Shown piece by piece: positions 7,893-16,689 of a stretch of 31,786 nt of DNA (its first letter is position 1; the number at the start of each line of letters is the position of its first letter). This DNA comes from a virus: positions 1-31,786 of IMG/VR virus record IMGVR_UViG_3300046010_010473, one strand, 5' to 3'. The position numbers and the translations under genes were made by a program. Below the pieces are notes generated by a model. That model saw nothing but the letters and a program-made list of their open reading frames with translations. It ran no database searches and had not been told where the DNA came from.

Positions 7893-9569
7893 ATGGAAAC
7901 AATTCAATCATTAGTTGAATCTGCAAACCCATGGAAATCACTTCAAAGCGACGCTGCTAAGTTAGCTAACAAGTGGTCTAAAACTGGCCTTTTAGAAGGT
8001 TTGGGTGAGGATGTCAACCGTAACAACATGGCTTTGATGTTAGAAAACCAAGCAAAGCAATTAGTAGTAGAATCTTCTGCTACTGGAACTCAATCTTATT
8101 TTACCTCTGGTAACTCAGGTGAAAACTGGGCTGGTATTGCATTACCATTAGTACGTAAGGTATTCGGTCAAATCGCAGCGAAAGAATTCGTTAGTGTTCA
8201 ACCAATGAACTTACCTTCTGGTCTTGTATTCTTCTTAGATTTCCAATATGGTACTACTAAGAACCCATTCACCTCAGGTGATTCTTTATATGGTAACCGC
8301 AATGCTTCTAGTACTACAACACCATTTGCTAATACAGCTGCTAATGGTGGATTATATGGTGCTGGTCGTTTTACTTACTCTACTAACCAATTCTCAGCTT
8401 CTGTAGCTTCTGGTTCTGTAGCCGCTTCTGAAGCAGTTATTGGCACAGCTACTTGGGCTATGATTGGGTATGACTCAGATCTATCAGCTTCTTTAGGTAC
8501 TGGTAAGTTATTTACAGCTACTATTTCAGCTAGTGTTCTTAGCAACCCAGACTTAGATGCTGTTCGTGGATTTATAATTAGTGGTTTAACTAATCAATCT
8601 AGTATAGCTGCTGGTAGTCTTTTAAATGCTTATACTACTTATGATTCTACAACTAACACTATTAGATTTGTTGTTAGCGCATCTGCTGCTCCAACTGGTA
8701 CAGCTTTAGTTGAGTACAACAAGAAAACTACTGATCAATATCGTGGTGATTTTGAAGATACATCTGCTACTTCATATTCAACACCTAATGCTGAAAGTGC
8801 TACAACTATTGTTATCCCAGAGATTAACATTTCTATGCAATCTCAAGCAATCACAGCTAAAACTAAGAAGTTAAAAGCTGCTTGGACACCTGAATTCGCA
8901 CAAGATTTGAACGCTTACCAAAACTTGGACGCTGAAGCTGAATTAACTAACATCATGAGTGAGTACATCTCTTTAGAGATTGATCTTGAAATCTTAGACA
9001 TGTTAATTGAAAATGTAACTTCAACTAATACTGAATATTGGTCAGCTGTTAACAATGTTACTTTGAATGCTACTACTTTACCAACAGCTAGTTTAGGATT
9101 CTACAACACTCAAGGTCAATGGTTCCAAACTCTTGGTACCAAAATCCAGAAGTTAAGTAACAAGATCCATCAGTTAACTTTACGTGGTGGTGCTAACTTT
9201 ATTGTAGTATCTCCAACAGTAGCTACTATCATCGAATCTATCCCAGGATTTGCTTCTAACTCTAATGGAGACGCAGCAGATATGGAATATGCATTTGGTG
9301 TACAGAAAGCTGGTCAATTCAACAGCCGTTACACTGTTTATAAGAACCCTTACATGACTGAAAACACTATCTTAGTTGGTTTCCGTGGTAAGCAGTTCCT
9401 AGAAGCAGGTGCTGTATTCGCTCCATATATTCCGTTGATCATGACTCCTCTTATCTACGATCCAAATACCTTCACACCACGTAAAGGATTGTTGACTCGT
9501 TTTGCTAAGAAGATGTTACGTCCTGAATTCTATGGTAAGATCTTAGTTAATGGTTTGAATACCCTATAA
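7893..9569 (+). CDS. gp23: Major capsid protein precursor (T4 gp23-like)
   Basis: This protein forms the hexamers of the head shell. At 558 residues it is slightly longer than T4 gp23 (521). The N-terminal 60 or so residues are a helical propeptide. Cleavage is likely after E60 (VVE|SSATGT), comparable to E65 of T4. The mature part starts with gp23-like sequence including VQPMNLPSGLVFFL near residue 110. Residues about 130-300 are Ser/Thr/Ala-rich and probably form the surface insertion domain. The C-terminal P-domain has the signature TLRGGANFIVVSP followed by TFTPRKGLLTRFAKKMLRPEFYGKI. Codon choice (AAC, TAC, CGT, AAG) is visibly more selective than in the tail genes, as expected for the most abundant protein. 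A terminator follows 27 nt after the stop. Confidence 0.97.
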   Translation: METIQSLVESANPWKSLQSDAAKLANKWSKTGLLEGLGEDVNRNNMALMLENQAKQLVVESSATGTQSYFTSGNSGENWAGIALPLVRKVFGQIAAKEFVSVQPMNLPSGLVFFLDFQYGTTKNPFTSGDSLYGNRNASSTTTPFANTAANGGLYGAGRFTYSTNQFSASVASGSVAASEAVIGTATWAMIGYDSDLSASLGTGKLFTATISASVLSNPDLDAVRGFIISGLTNQSSIAAGSLLNAYTTYDSTTNTIRFVVSASAAPTGTALVEYNKKTTDQYRGDFEDTSATSYSTPNAESATTIVIPEINISMQSQAITAKTKKLKAAWTPEFAQDLNAYQNLDAEAELTNIMSEYISLEIDLEILDMLIENVTSTNTEYWSAVNNVTLNATTLPTASLGFYNTQGQWFQTLGTKIQKLSNKIHQLTLRGGANFIVVSPTVATIIESIPGFASNSNGDAADMEYAFGVQKAGQFNSRYTVYKNPYMTENTILVGFRGKQFLEAGAVFAPYIPLIMTPLIYDPNTFTPRKGLLTRFAKKMLRPEFYGKILVNGLNTL

Positions 9570-9596
9570 GATAACCTTAGATAATATCTAACAATT

Positions 9597-9622
9597 AAGC
9601 CCAGAGTAATCTGGGCTTTTTT
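9597..9622 (+). terminator. Rho-independent terminator after the major capsid gene
   Basis: A nine-base-pair stem (AAGCCCAGA with TCTGGGCTT) has a GTAA tetraloop of the GNRA class and runs into a T tract ending at 9622. The TATTTATAT motif copy begins five bases later. Confidence 0.9.
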
Positions 9623-9627
9623 GTTAA

Positions 9628-9636
9628 TATTTATAT
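9628..9636 (+). promoter_or_regulatory. TATTTATAA-family motif (variant) before phoH
   Basis: TATTTATAT lies directly behind the capsid terminator and ends 14 nt before the phoH ATG. A new transcript starting here would explain how genes beyond the terminator are expressed. Confidence 0.5.
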
Positions 9637-9650
9637 ATAAATAATAAGTC

Positions 9651-10346
9651 ATGACCGATTTCAACAGAACTGAAGAGGCACAAAATATCTTCAAAGAAAA
9701 GAGGAAGCCTAAAAATCCGATCACATTTAAGATAACATTAAATGAAGAACAAAAAGAAGCAAAACAAGTTATTTTAGATAACCCTGTTACTTTATTAAAA
9801 GGTATGGCTGGTTCAGGTAAAACATTAGTTGCTTGTCAAGTTGCTTTAGATCTAATATTTAGAAAAGATATTGAGCGAGTTATTATTACAAGACCTACTG
9901 TTGCTAAAGAAGAAATAGGTTTTCTACCCGGTGACTTAAAAGAAAAAATGGACCCATGGTTGGCTCCTATCTATGCTAACTTACATATGCTGTATGATAA
10001 GACTAAAATAGAAAAAATGGTAGCAGATGGACAGATTGAAATTGTGCCATTTGCGTTTATGAGAGGTAGAACATTTCCTGACGCTGTAGTGATAGTAGAT
10101 GAATGTCAAAATATTACTCATGGTCAAACAGAAATGATATTAGGTCGTTTAGGTAAAGGTGGTAAAATGATATTCTGTGGAGATATTACTCAAACTGACT
10201 TAAAGCAAAAGAAAGATTCTGGAATTGGATTTTTTACTCGATTAGAGAGCGAAATCAAGGGAGTTAAAGTAATTACTCTTAAAACCAACCATAGACACGA
10301 AATTGTAGAACCTATACTTAAACTCTACTCAGATTATAGAGACTAA
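9651..10346 (+). CDS. phoH: PhoH-like P-loop ATPase
   Basis: A 231-residue cytoplasmic ATPase of the PhoH family, related to the helicase-like domain of RNA-processing proteins; its role in phages is not settled. Walker A is at residues 51-58 (GMAGSGKT) and Walker B at 146-151 (VVIVDE). It has a GDITQTD sensor segment at 177-183 and a conserved NHRHEIV near the end with R215. The length matches the compact PhoH domain without extra N- or C-terminal domains. The gene is common in aquatic phages but is a non-structural gene set between capsid and neck genes, with its own terminator upstream and a motif that could drive it together with the neck genes. Confidence 0.93.
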   Translation: MTDFNRTEEAQNIFKEKRKPKNPITFKITLNEEQKEAKQVILDNPVTLLKGMAGSGKTLVACQVALDLIFRKDIERVIITRPTVAKEEIGFLPGDLKEKMDPWLAPIYANLHMLYDKTKIEKMVADGQIEIVPFAFMRGRTFPDAVVIVDECQNITHGQTEMILGRLGKGGKMIFCGDITQTDLKQKKDSGIGFFTRLESEIKGVKVITLKTNHRHEIVEPILKLYSDYRD

Positions 10347-10355
10347 TATTTATAA
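10347..10355 (+). promoter_or_regulatory. TATTTATAA motif before the gp13-like gene
   Basis: An exact motif copy beginning at the last base of the phoH stop codon and ending 13 nt before the next ATG, the most typical spacing in this window. Confidence 0.55.
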
Positions 10356-10368
10356 GTAAAACAAACAC

Positions 10369-11541
10369 ATGAATATTCCTATATATCCTGGATCTAGCTC
10401 TTTCACCACAGGAAGTACTCCTTTTGGATTTTATGATAATGATGCTCAATTCCAAACAGATGCTGACAAGGTAACTACATTTTGTGCTCGTCGATTAGGA
10501 TACCCTATAATGGAAGTTGAACTACAAGATTTAAACTTCTATGCTGCTTTTGAAGAAGCTGTAACTACATATGGTAATGAGGTTTACGCTTTTCAAGCGA
10601 TGGACAATATGTTAACATTAGAGGGTGCATCAGCTAATACAAGTGTAAATAACGCGCTTATAACACCTAATATGGCTACTATTGTTCGTTTATCACAACA
10701 ATATGGTGAAGAAGCAGGTGTTGGTGGAAATGTAACTTGGTATAGTGGATCTATAGCTTTAACATCTAGTATTCAAGAATATGATTTAGCAGCTTGGGCT
10801 ACAAGTCAAAATATATCTGGTGGAATTGAAATTAAAAGAGTATTTTACCAAGAAGTACCCGCTGTAAACCAAATGTATGCTCCTTATGGTTTAGGAGCAT
10901 TTGGTGGACTAGGTGGAGTACCAGCAGCTGGTATTTATGGGGGTATATATGGTGGTGGTTACGGGGGTGGTTATTTAATGATGCCTGTAGCATTTGATGC
11001 CGCTGTAGTTCAAGGTATAGAAATGAGTAACACTATTCGTTTAGCCGCTTACTCTTTTGAAATTGTAAATAATAAATTAAAAATATTCCCTATACCTAAT
11101 AATAATGATAGTAGAGGAGGATTTATTTGGTTTGAGTATATTAAAGTAGAAGATAGAATAAATAATAGTATAGCTCAACCTGCTAGTGGTTCTCAATTAG
11201 TAACAAATCCTTCAAATGCCCCATATGTTAATCCAACTTATAGTTTAATTAATTCTATTGGTAGACAATGGATATTTGAATATACTTTAGCACTATGTAA
11301 AGAAATGCTAGGATATGTACGAGGAAAATACTCTACAGTACCTATCCCTGACCAAGCTGTTACATTAAACCAGTCAGATTTATTAGCATCTGCTACAGCT
11401 GATAAAACAGCTTTAATAGAAAGATTAAGATTATATTTAACAGATATGTCTAAAAAATCTCAACTTGAAAGAAGAAAAGATGAAAGTGAATTTAGAAGGC
11501 TAGAAATTAATAATGTACCAATGACTATATATATCGGGTAA
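10369..11541 (+). CDS. gp13: Neck/head-to-tail adaptor protein (T4 gp13-like)
   Basis: A 390-residue protein at the position of the T4 neck genes. Residues about 30-75 read DADKVTTFCARRLGYPIMEVELQDLNFYAAFEEAVTTYGNEV. This is the helical opening typical of portal adaptor proteins, in which a short helix, a GYP turn and a D/E-rich helix pack on the portal. A glycine/tyrosine-rich loop (about residues 175-202, with several GGIYGG/GGGYGG units) is an unusual insertion that may be a flexible contact surface. The C-terminal 100 residues are helical and charged. It is followed by gp14- and gp15-like genes with one-base overlaps, supporting a neck complex. Family assignment rests on context plus the adaptor-like N-terminus. 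Confidence 0.75.
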   Translation: MNIPIYPGSSSFTTGSTPFGFYDNDAQFQTDADKVTTFCARRLGYPIMEVELQDLNFYAAFEEAVTTYGNEVYAFQAMDNMLTLEGASANTSVNNALITPNMATIVRLSQQYGEEAGVGGNVTWYSGSIALTSSIQEYDLAAWATSQNISGGIEIKRVFYQEVPAVNQMYAPYGLGAFGGLGGVPAAGIYGGIYGGGYGGGYLMMPVAFDAAVVQGIEMSNTIRLAAYSFEIVNNKLKIFPIPNNNDSRGGFIWFEYIKVEDRINNSIAQPASGSQLVTNPSNAPYVNPTYSLINSIGRQWIFEYTLALCKEMLGYVRGKYSTVPIPDQAVTLNQSDLLASATADKTALIERLRLYLTDMSKKSQLERRKDESEFRRLEINNVPMTIYIG

Positions 11542-12050
11542 TGGCTTTATTTGGATCATCAAGAGATATATCAATGTTTAGAAAAGTCAACCGTGAGTTG
11601 TTAGGTGATGTTATTACCCAACAACTTGCTGTTTACAAATATGCTTTAGATAAAACTAAAGTAAATATGTATGGTGAAGCATCTGATGGTAGATGGTTTA
11701 ACAGTCCTACATTATTAAATGCTTTAATTACCATTGAAAGAAAATCAGATGGTACAAGTGATTTAGGAGTTGATTTTAATTGGAGCATTAAAGCTGCTTT
11801 CTTAAAAGATGATCTTTTAGACGCTAATTTAGTTGTTGAAATTGGAGATGTTATTCTATATCAAGAATCATATTTTGAAGTAGATGTAGCTACAGATACT
11901 CAATATTTTGTAGGTAAAGACCCTCAATACCCATATAATACAAACCCATTAAACCCAGGATTAGAACAATTTGGCTATAATGTATCATTAATATGTGAGG
12001 CACATTACATCCCAGCTGATAGAGTAAATATTATTAAACAAAGATTATAA
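11541..12050 (+). CDS. gp14: Neck protein (T4 gp14-like)
   Basis: A 169-residue protein starting on the last base of the upstream stop codon (TAATG). The pattern resembles T4 gp14. It has an N-terminal segment with LLGDVITQQLAVYKYALDKT and a Tyr-containing loop, then a β-rich core with GDVILYQESYFEVD (a GDxIxxxxxxFEV strand pair), followed by QYFVGKDPQ. It is shorter than T4 gp14 (256 residues), lacking most of that protein's C-terminal extension. With the gp13-like product it would seal the filled head and receive the tail. Confidence 0.7.
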   Translation: MALFGSSRDISMFRKVNRELLGDVITQQLAVYKYALDKTKVNMYGEASDGRWFNSPTLLNALITIERKSDGTSDLGVDFNWSIKAAFLKDDLLDANLVVEIGDVILYQESYFEVDVATDTQYFVGKDPQYPYNTNPLNPGLEQFGYNVSLICEAHYIPADRVNIIKQRL

Positions 12051-12931
12051 TGGCTAAACAAAGAAAAGTAACACCTAAAACACAAAGAGAAATAAGTGTT
12101 TCTTTACAAGAACCTTATAATCCTCCTACTGACGCTATTGGATTTTCTCCTACAGGTAATCCTAATAACGCTAATATAATTAATAGAGCAAACCAAACTT
12201 CATTTAAAGATGACACTGTAAAACCTTTATCTATTGGTTTAGAAGATTTAGACTGGGCTGTAATGTATTATTTCCAAAACGTTATCCGCCCTACAGTTAA
12301 GCAAAATGAAGAATTACTACCAGTCCCAGTTATATATGGTTCTCCTGAAAAATGGAAATCATACCAAAAAGATGGCTACTATAGAGATTTAAATGGTAAA
12401 ATAATGGCTCCTCTTTTAATGTTTAAAAGAAATAATATTGAAAGAAATAGATCTTTAACTAATAAATTAGATGCTAATGATCCCCATAATATAGCAATTA
12501 CTGGAAAAAAATATAGTAAACAAAACGCATATAGTAATTTTAGTATATTAAACAATATAAAACCAGAAGAAACATATTATGCTACTGTAGTCCCAGATTA
12601 TCTAACAGTTACATATGATTGTGTTATATTTACTTATTATAATGAACAATTAAATAAGATTATTGAGGCTGTTGAGTACGCTGCTGACGCATATTGGGGT
12701 GATCCTGAACGGTTTAAATTTAAAACAAATATTGATTCATTTGCTTCTACTGTTGAATTATCTGATAATGCTGAAAGAGCAGTTAGAAGTTCATTCACAT
12801 TAAGAATGCATGGTTATATTATACCTGATGTAGTGCAAAAAGATCTTACATCAATTAATAAATTCTCAAATAAAAGTGTTATTAATTTTACAACAGAAAT
12901 TGTTAACAATATTAATAATTTAACATCTTAA
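12050..12931 (+). CDS. gp15: Tail completion/sheath terminator protein (T4 gp15-like)
   Basis: A 293-residue protein, one-base overlap with the preceding gene. The first 60 residues are polar and probably extended. The core holds features shared with T4 gp15: VPVIYGSPEKWKSY early on, the MAPLLMFKRNNIERNR segment, and VTYDCVIFTYYNEQLNKIIEAVEYAADAYWG, followed by a FKFKTNIDSF strand and a domain ending in MHGYIIPD. T4 gp15 caps the tail tube and sheath and joins the tail to the head. Gene order (gp13, gp14, gp15, then sheath) supports the call. Confidence 0.8.
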   Translation: MAKQRKVTPKTQREISVSLQEPYNPPTDAIGFSPTGNPNNANIINRANQTSFKDDTVKPLSIGLEDLDWAVMYYFQNVIRPTVKQNEELLPVPVIYGSPEKWKSYQKDGYYRDLNGKIMAPLLMFKRNNIERNRSLTNKLDANDPHNIAITGKKYSKQNAYSNFSILNNIKPEETYYATVVPDYLTVTYDCVIFTYYNEQLNKIIEAVEYAADAYWGDPERFKFKTNIDSFASTVELSDNAERAVRSSFTLRMHGYIIPDVVQKDLTSINKFSNKSVINFTTEIVNNINNLTS

Positions 12932-12936
12932 TAGTA

Positions 12937-12945
12937 TATTTATAA
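12937..12945 (+). promoter_or_regulatory. TATTTATAA motif before the small coiled-coil gene
   Basis: An exact motif copy ending 8 nt before the ATG at 12954. Confidence 0.5.
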
Positions 12946-12953
12946 ACAAAACA

Positions 12954-13205
12954 ATGGAATCAAAAGTTTTAACCCAAGAAGAAATTCAGTCATTAAAAGA
13001 ATTACAAGAAAATCAACTAAATTTACTCACTACTTTAGGTGATATTGAGTATCAAATTTCAATTTTAGAGTCTAAAAAACAATTTTTAAAAAATCAAGTT
13101 TTAAAACAAATTGAAAATGAAGCTAAAATTGGAAAAGAATTACAAGAAAAATACGGTGATGGAAATATTGATCTAGAAAAGGGAGAATTTATTCCTACCT
13201 TATAA
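12954..13205 (+). CDS. Small coiled-coil protein of unknown function
   Basis: An 83-residue protein between the tail terminator and sheath genes. Residues 5-70 are one continuous predicted helix rich in Leu, Glu, Gln and Lys with heptad-like Leu/Ile spacing; the C-terminus is short and acidic. It has its own upstream motif copy and clean spacing on both sides, so it appears to be a real gene. It could be an assembly helper or minor tail component, but nothing identifies it. Confidence 0.7.
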   Translation: MESKVLTQEEIQSLKELQENQLNLLTTLGDIEYQISILESKKQFLKNQVLKQIENEAKIGKELQEKYGDGNIDLEKGEFIPTL

Positions 13206-13223
13206 TTTTGAGTACTTTTAAGA

Positions 13224-13232
13224 TATTTATAA
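13224..13232 (+). promoter_or_regulatory. TATTTATAA motif before the sheath gene
   Basis: An exact motif copy ending 26 nt before the sheath ATG; the intervening leader is almost all A and T with no Shine-Dalgarno sequence. Confidence 0.55.
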
Positions 13233-13258
13233 CAAAAATTAAAACACAATACTAAAAC

Positions 13259-14998
13259 ATGGCAGAAACATTAATATCACCAGGTGTATTAGCGAGAGAA
13301 AATGATACCTCATTTGTAACCGCTGGCCCAGTAACAGCCGGAGCGGCTATCATAGGTCCAACTGTAAGAGGACCTGTTGGTATACCTACAATAGTTACTT
13401 CATATAGTCAATATCAACAAAAATTTGGTACTACTTTCACAAGTGGTAGTGATAGTGATATATTAACTTACTTTACCTCAATAGCAGCTTACAATTATTT
13501 TAATAATGGAGGCACATCATTATTAGTAGCTCGTGTAGTAAGTGGGTCATATACCCCAGCTTCTACAGGCACAACTGGGGATTGCATAAGTGGTAGTGCT
13601 GGAGCTACAAACCCAGTATTAGTATTAGAAACAATAGCTCAAGGTGCTGATCAAAATAGTTCAAGTTCATTAGATGCTAGTGGCTCATTAATTAGTGGAT
13701 CAGCTAATAATATTAGATATCAGATTTCAAATTGGAATACATCTTCTGGAACATTTACTTTATTAGTTAGAAAAGGAAATGATAATACATTAAACCAAAC
13801 AGTATTAGAAACTTGGACTAATCTATCTTTAGATCCATTTTCACCAAATTTTGTATCTAAAATAATTGGAGACCAATACCAAACGTATGTTACTGATGGA
13901 ACTTCATATTATTTACAAACAACTGGTTCTTACCCAGGTGGTTCAAATTATATTAGAGTAAAATCTGTAGTAACCACACCTAATTATTTTGATAATACAG
14001 GTGTACCTAAAGCTCAATATACTGCTTCTATTCCTATTAATACAAGTGGTTCATTTAGAGGAGCAGTAGGATCATTAGCTGGTGGAGCTCAATTTTATGA
14101 CCAAATAACAACAGCAGCTAACGCTCAGGGTGTTCCAATTGGATCAAATAATGGACAAGGTTACCCAGATATGATTAACTTATTATCTAATCAAGATGAT
14201 TATAAATTTAATATATTACTAACCCCAGGATTAATTAACTCACTACAAACTGGACTAATATCTAGTATAATAAACATAGCTCAAAATCGTGGTGACTTTA
14301 TTCATGTGACTGATTTAGTAACTTATGGTAATACATTAAGTGGTGTAACTGGTCAAGCTTCTGGTAGAAATACATCATATGCTGCTTCTTATTGGCCTTG
14401 GGTTCAAGTTCAAGACCCAGATAGTGGAAGAAATGTTTGGGTCCCAGCTTCAACAGTAATAGGTGGTGTTTATGCTTATAATGATAGTGTTGCTGAACCA
14501 TGGTTTGCCCCAGCAGGTTTAAATAGAGGTAGTCTTCAAGTTATTAAAGCTGAAAGACGTTTATCTCAAACAGATAGAGACACATTATATGATGGTAAAG
14601 TAAACCCAATAGCTACCTTCCCAGGTCAAGGAGTAGTAGTGTATGGCCAAAAAACATTACAAACTCAAGCCTCAGCTTTAGATCGTGTAAATGTTCGTCG
14701 TTTATTAATCGCTCTTAAGAACTATATTTCTCAAGTCGCTAATAACTTAGTATTTGAACAAAATACAGCTACAACAAGAAATAATTTCTTAGCGCAGGTA
14801 AACCCATACTTAGAATCAGTTCAACAAAGACAAGGTTTATATGCTTTTAGAGTAATAATGGATGAAAGTAATAACACAGCAGTAGATATTGATAGAAATC
14901 AATTAAATGGTGGAATTTATATTCAACCAACTAAAACAGCTGAATATATTTACTTAGATTTCAATATTACACCAACTGGAGCTACCTTCCCAGCGTAA
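13259..14998 (+). CDS. gp18: Tail sheath protein (T4 gp18-like)
   Basis: The contractile sheath subunit that surrounds the tail tube and shortens during injection. The 579 residues (T4 gp18 has 659) open with the classic sheath N-terminus ISPGVLARENDTSFV and AAIIGPTVRGPVGIPTIVTSYSQYQQKFG. The middle is Ser/Thr/Gly-rich, as in the protruding domains of other sheaths. The C-terminal domain is well conserved, including the DGKVNPIATFPGQGVVVYGQKTL segment, the VNVRRLLIALKNYI helix, and the closing IYIQPTKTAEYIYLDFNITPTGATF. The tube gene follows immediately, as in all contractile tails. Confidence 0.96.
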   Translation: MAETLISPGVLARENDTSFVTAGPVTAGAAIIGPTVRGPVGIPTIVTSYSQYQQKFGTTFTSGSDSDILTYFTSIAAYNYFNNGGTSLLVARVVSGSYTPASTGTTGDCISGSAGATNPVLVLETIAQGADQNSSSSLDASGSLISGSANNIRYQISNWNTSSGTFTLLVRKGNDNTLNQTVLETWTNLSLDPFSPNFVSKIIGDQYQTYVTDGTSYYLQTTGSYPGGSNYIRVKSVVTTPNYFDNTGVPKAQYTASIPINTSGSFRGAVGSLAGGAQFYDQITTAANAQGVPIGSNNGQGYPDMINLLSNQDDYKFNILLTPGLINSLQTGLISSIINIAQNRGDFIHVTDLVTYGNTLSGVTGQASGRNTSYAASYWPWVQVQDPDSGRNVWVPASTVIGGVYAYNDSVAEPWFAPAGLNRGSLQVIKAERRLSQTDRDTLYDGKVNPIATFPGQGVVVYGQKTLQTQASALDRVNVRRLLIALKNYISQVANNLVFEQNTATTRNNFLAQVNPYLESVQQRQGLYAFRVIMDESNNTAVDIDRNQLNGGIYIQPTKTAEYIYLDFNITPTGATFPA

Positions 14999-15013
14999 TT
15001 TTTAAAAATTAGA

Positions 15014-15022
15014 TATTTATAA
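15014..15022 (+). promoter_or_regulatory. TATTTATAA motif before the tube gene
   Basis: An exact motif copy ending 13 nt before the tail tube ATG. Confidence 0.55.
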
Positions 15023-15035
15023 TAAATAAAAAAAC

Positions 15036-15524
15036 ATGGCAATATTAGACGCAAACGAAATATTCTTCACAGCCTTTGAACCAAAGCAGGCTAATAGATT
15101 TATCCTGTATATGGATGGGGTACCTAGTTATATAGTTAAAGGAGTAAATGCTGTTACTGTATCACAAGGTGAAGTAACATTAAACCATATTAATGTTTAC
15201 AGAAAAGTTAAAGGTAAAACTACTTGGGGTGATATTCAAATGACATTATTTGATCCAATTACTCCATCTGGAGCTCAAGCTGTAATGGAATGGGTACGTT
15301 TACATCATGAATCTGTAACAGGTAGAGATGGATACTCTGATTTTTATAAGAAAGATTTAGTATTAGATGTTTTAGGACCTGTAGGTGATGTAGTTAGTGA
15401 ATGGATTATTAAAGGCGCATTTATTAAAGAAGCTAATTTTGGTGATTATAACTGGGATACAGCAGATACAGCTGTTAATATTACAATGACTGTAGCTATG
15501 GATTATTGCGTGTTAAACTTCTAA
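15036..15524 (+). CDS. gp19: Tail tube protein (T4 gp19-like)
   Basis: The subunit of the inner tail tube; 162 residues against 163 in T4 gp19. It shows the tube-family pattern: an N-terminal EPKQANRFILYMDG strand, the long β-hairpin region KVKGKTTWGDIQMTLFDP, the helix-bearing EWVRLHHESVTGRDGYSDFYKKDLVLDVLGP, and the closing WIIKGAFIKEANFGDYNWDTADTAVNITMTVAMDYCVL. It is followed by a strong terminator 23 nt beyond the stop. Confidence 0.96.
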   Translation: MAILDANEIFFTAFEPKQANRFILYMDGVPSYIVKGVNAVTVSQGEVTLNHINVYRKVKGKTTWGDIQMTLFDPITPSGAQAVMEWVRLHHESVTGRDGYSDFYKKDLVLDVLGPVGDVVSEWIIKGAFIKEANFGDYNWDTADTAVNITMTVAMDYCVLNF

Positions 15525-15545
15525 TATTACTACTTAACAATAAAA

Positions 15546-15576
15546 AGAGCTCGCTTTTAGCGAGCTTTCTTTTTTT
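15546..15576 (+). terminator. Rho-independent terminator after the tube gene
   Basis: A seven-base-pair perfect stem (AGCTCGC with GCGAGCT, extendable by one G-T and one A-T pair) with a TTTTA loop is followed by a T tract of seven bases. The next TATTTATAA motif starts three bases later. Confidence 0.9.
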
Positions 15577-15578
15577 AA

Positions 15579-15587
15579 TATTTATAA
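15579..15587 (+). promoter_or_regulatory. TATTTATAA motif before the repeat-protein gene
   Basis: An exact copy immediately behind the tube terminator and 9 nt before the ATG at 15597. Confidence 0.55.
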
Positions 15588-15596
15588 TAAAATAAT

Positions 15597-16634
15597 ATGG
15601 GTTTAAAACAATTATTATTACAAGGTCAAACTACTTTAAGCGTTGGAAGTTTTCCTGGAGATACTCCAATTAATGACCCACAATCTGGATTTGTTCAAGA
15701 TAACTTACCAAATGATACTTATGTAGATGAAACATTTGGTCAACCAAATAATGGAAGTGCTTTAATAAATACTTTAGATAATACTGGATTAGATAATACT
15801 GTAACATCATATGACACTAGCACCCCTCCCCCACCAGTAAATACAGATTATCCTCAATTATCTAGAGGAGAATTTGGAGGAGTTTCTAATAATTATAACC
15901 AAGTTTATGGTCCTAATAATACTTATTTAAGTAGTGTTTCTATTGAAGATACTAATAGTCCTCAACTGAATACTTTAGATAAAACTAGTTTAGACAATAC
16001 TAATCAATCTTCTATTTCTAATATTCCTATTCCAAATAATATTAGCTCCCCTACAGACTATCCACCTATAGTTTCTGGTGAATTTGGGAACGCTCCATCT
16101 CAATATGAGTCGCAATACAATGCGAGTAACACATATTTAAGTACTGTTGGTACAATTAGTGTACCTGCTAATAACAATCAAGTATACTCATTAGATAACA
16201 CCGGATTAGACAACTTAAATTCTAATTTTGATCCAACTACTTTTAAACCAAATAATATTAGTTCTCCTACTAATTATGGTAATATTTCGCCATCACCAAA
16301 TATAAAACTAGGAGAATACGGAGGAGCTCCATCACAATATTCTGATGAATATTCACCAGCTAATACTTATTTAAATCAAATTGACTCCCCAGAGTTTAAT
16401 GGTATTCAAATATCAGCTATTACAGGTTCTGGATTAGATACAGATTTAACTAATTCAGCTGAAACTGTTTTTACTGTTCCTTTACCTGATACCATAACAA
16501 CTTATCCAGCTGATAATGTAACCCACAATACTCTTTCCTCAGGAACAAATTCAGCTCCTAAACCATTCAATCAAATCTGGAATGACAATAATGATTATTA
16601 TGAATTTATGAAAGAAAATTGGGAAGGTCATTAA
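15597..16634 (+). CDS. Repeat-built low-complexity protein of unknown function
   Basis: A 345-residue protein between tail tube and the gp26-like gene. It is rich in Asn, Ser, Thr, Pro, Tyr and Asp and almost devoid of Arg, Lys and Cys. Three tandem units of about 70 residues recur. Each unit has an LDNTGLDN-type block (residues 60-67, 127-134, 199-206, and a decayed fourth near 276-282). This is followed by a block of the form G-E-F/Y-G-G-x-P/S-S-x-Y-xxx-Y-xxx-NTYL (residues 91-111, 161-181, 239-259). The C-terminus, with FNQIWNDNNDYYEFM, looks like a further decayed block. There are no membrane or signal segments and no known domain. A baseplate or tail-surface protein is possible from position only. 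Confidence 0.8.
   Translation: MGLKQLLLQGQTTLSVGSFPGDTPINDPQSGFVQDNLPNDTYVDETFGQPNNGSALINTLDNTGLDNTVTSYDTSTPPPPVNTDYPQLSRGEFGGVSNNYNQVYGPNNTYLSSVSIEDTNSPQLNTLDKTSLDNTNQSSISNIPIPNNISSPTDYPPIVSGEFGNAPSQYESQYNASNTYLSTVGTISVPANNNQVYSLDNTGLDNLNSNFDPTTFKPNNISSPTNYGNISPSPNIKLGEYGGAPSQYSDEYSPANTYLNQIDSPEFNGIQISAITGSGLDTDLTNSAETVFTVPLPDTITTYPADNVTHNTLSSGTNSAPKPFNQIWNDNNDYYEFMKENWEGH
15774..16379 (+). repeat. Three diverged repeats of about 70 codons
   Basis: These are the coding repeats inside the 15597 gene, covering residues 60-261. Protein-level similarity is clear, but the DNA has drifted, so the duplication is old and kept by selection on protein rather than being a recent slippage product. Confidence 0.75.
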
Positions 16635-16651
16635 AATTCTAATTTTGTATA

Positions 16652-16660
16652 TATTTATAT
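16652..16660 (+). promoter_or_regulatory. TATTTATAA-family motif (variant) before the gp26-like gene
   Basis: TATTTATAT ends 29 nt before the ATG at 16690, the longest gap in the series. Confidence 0.4.
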
Positions 16661-16689
16661 AAGACATTAAGTTATAATAAATAAAAGCT

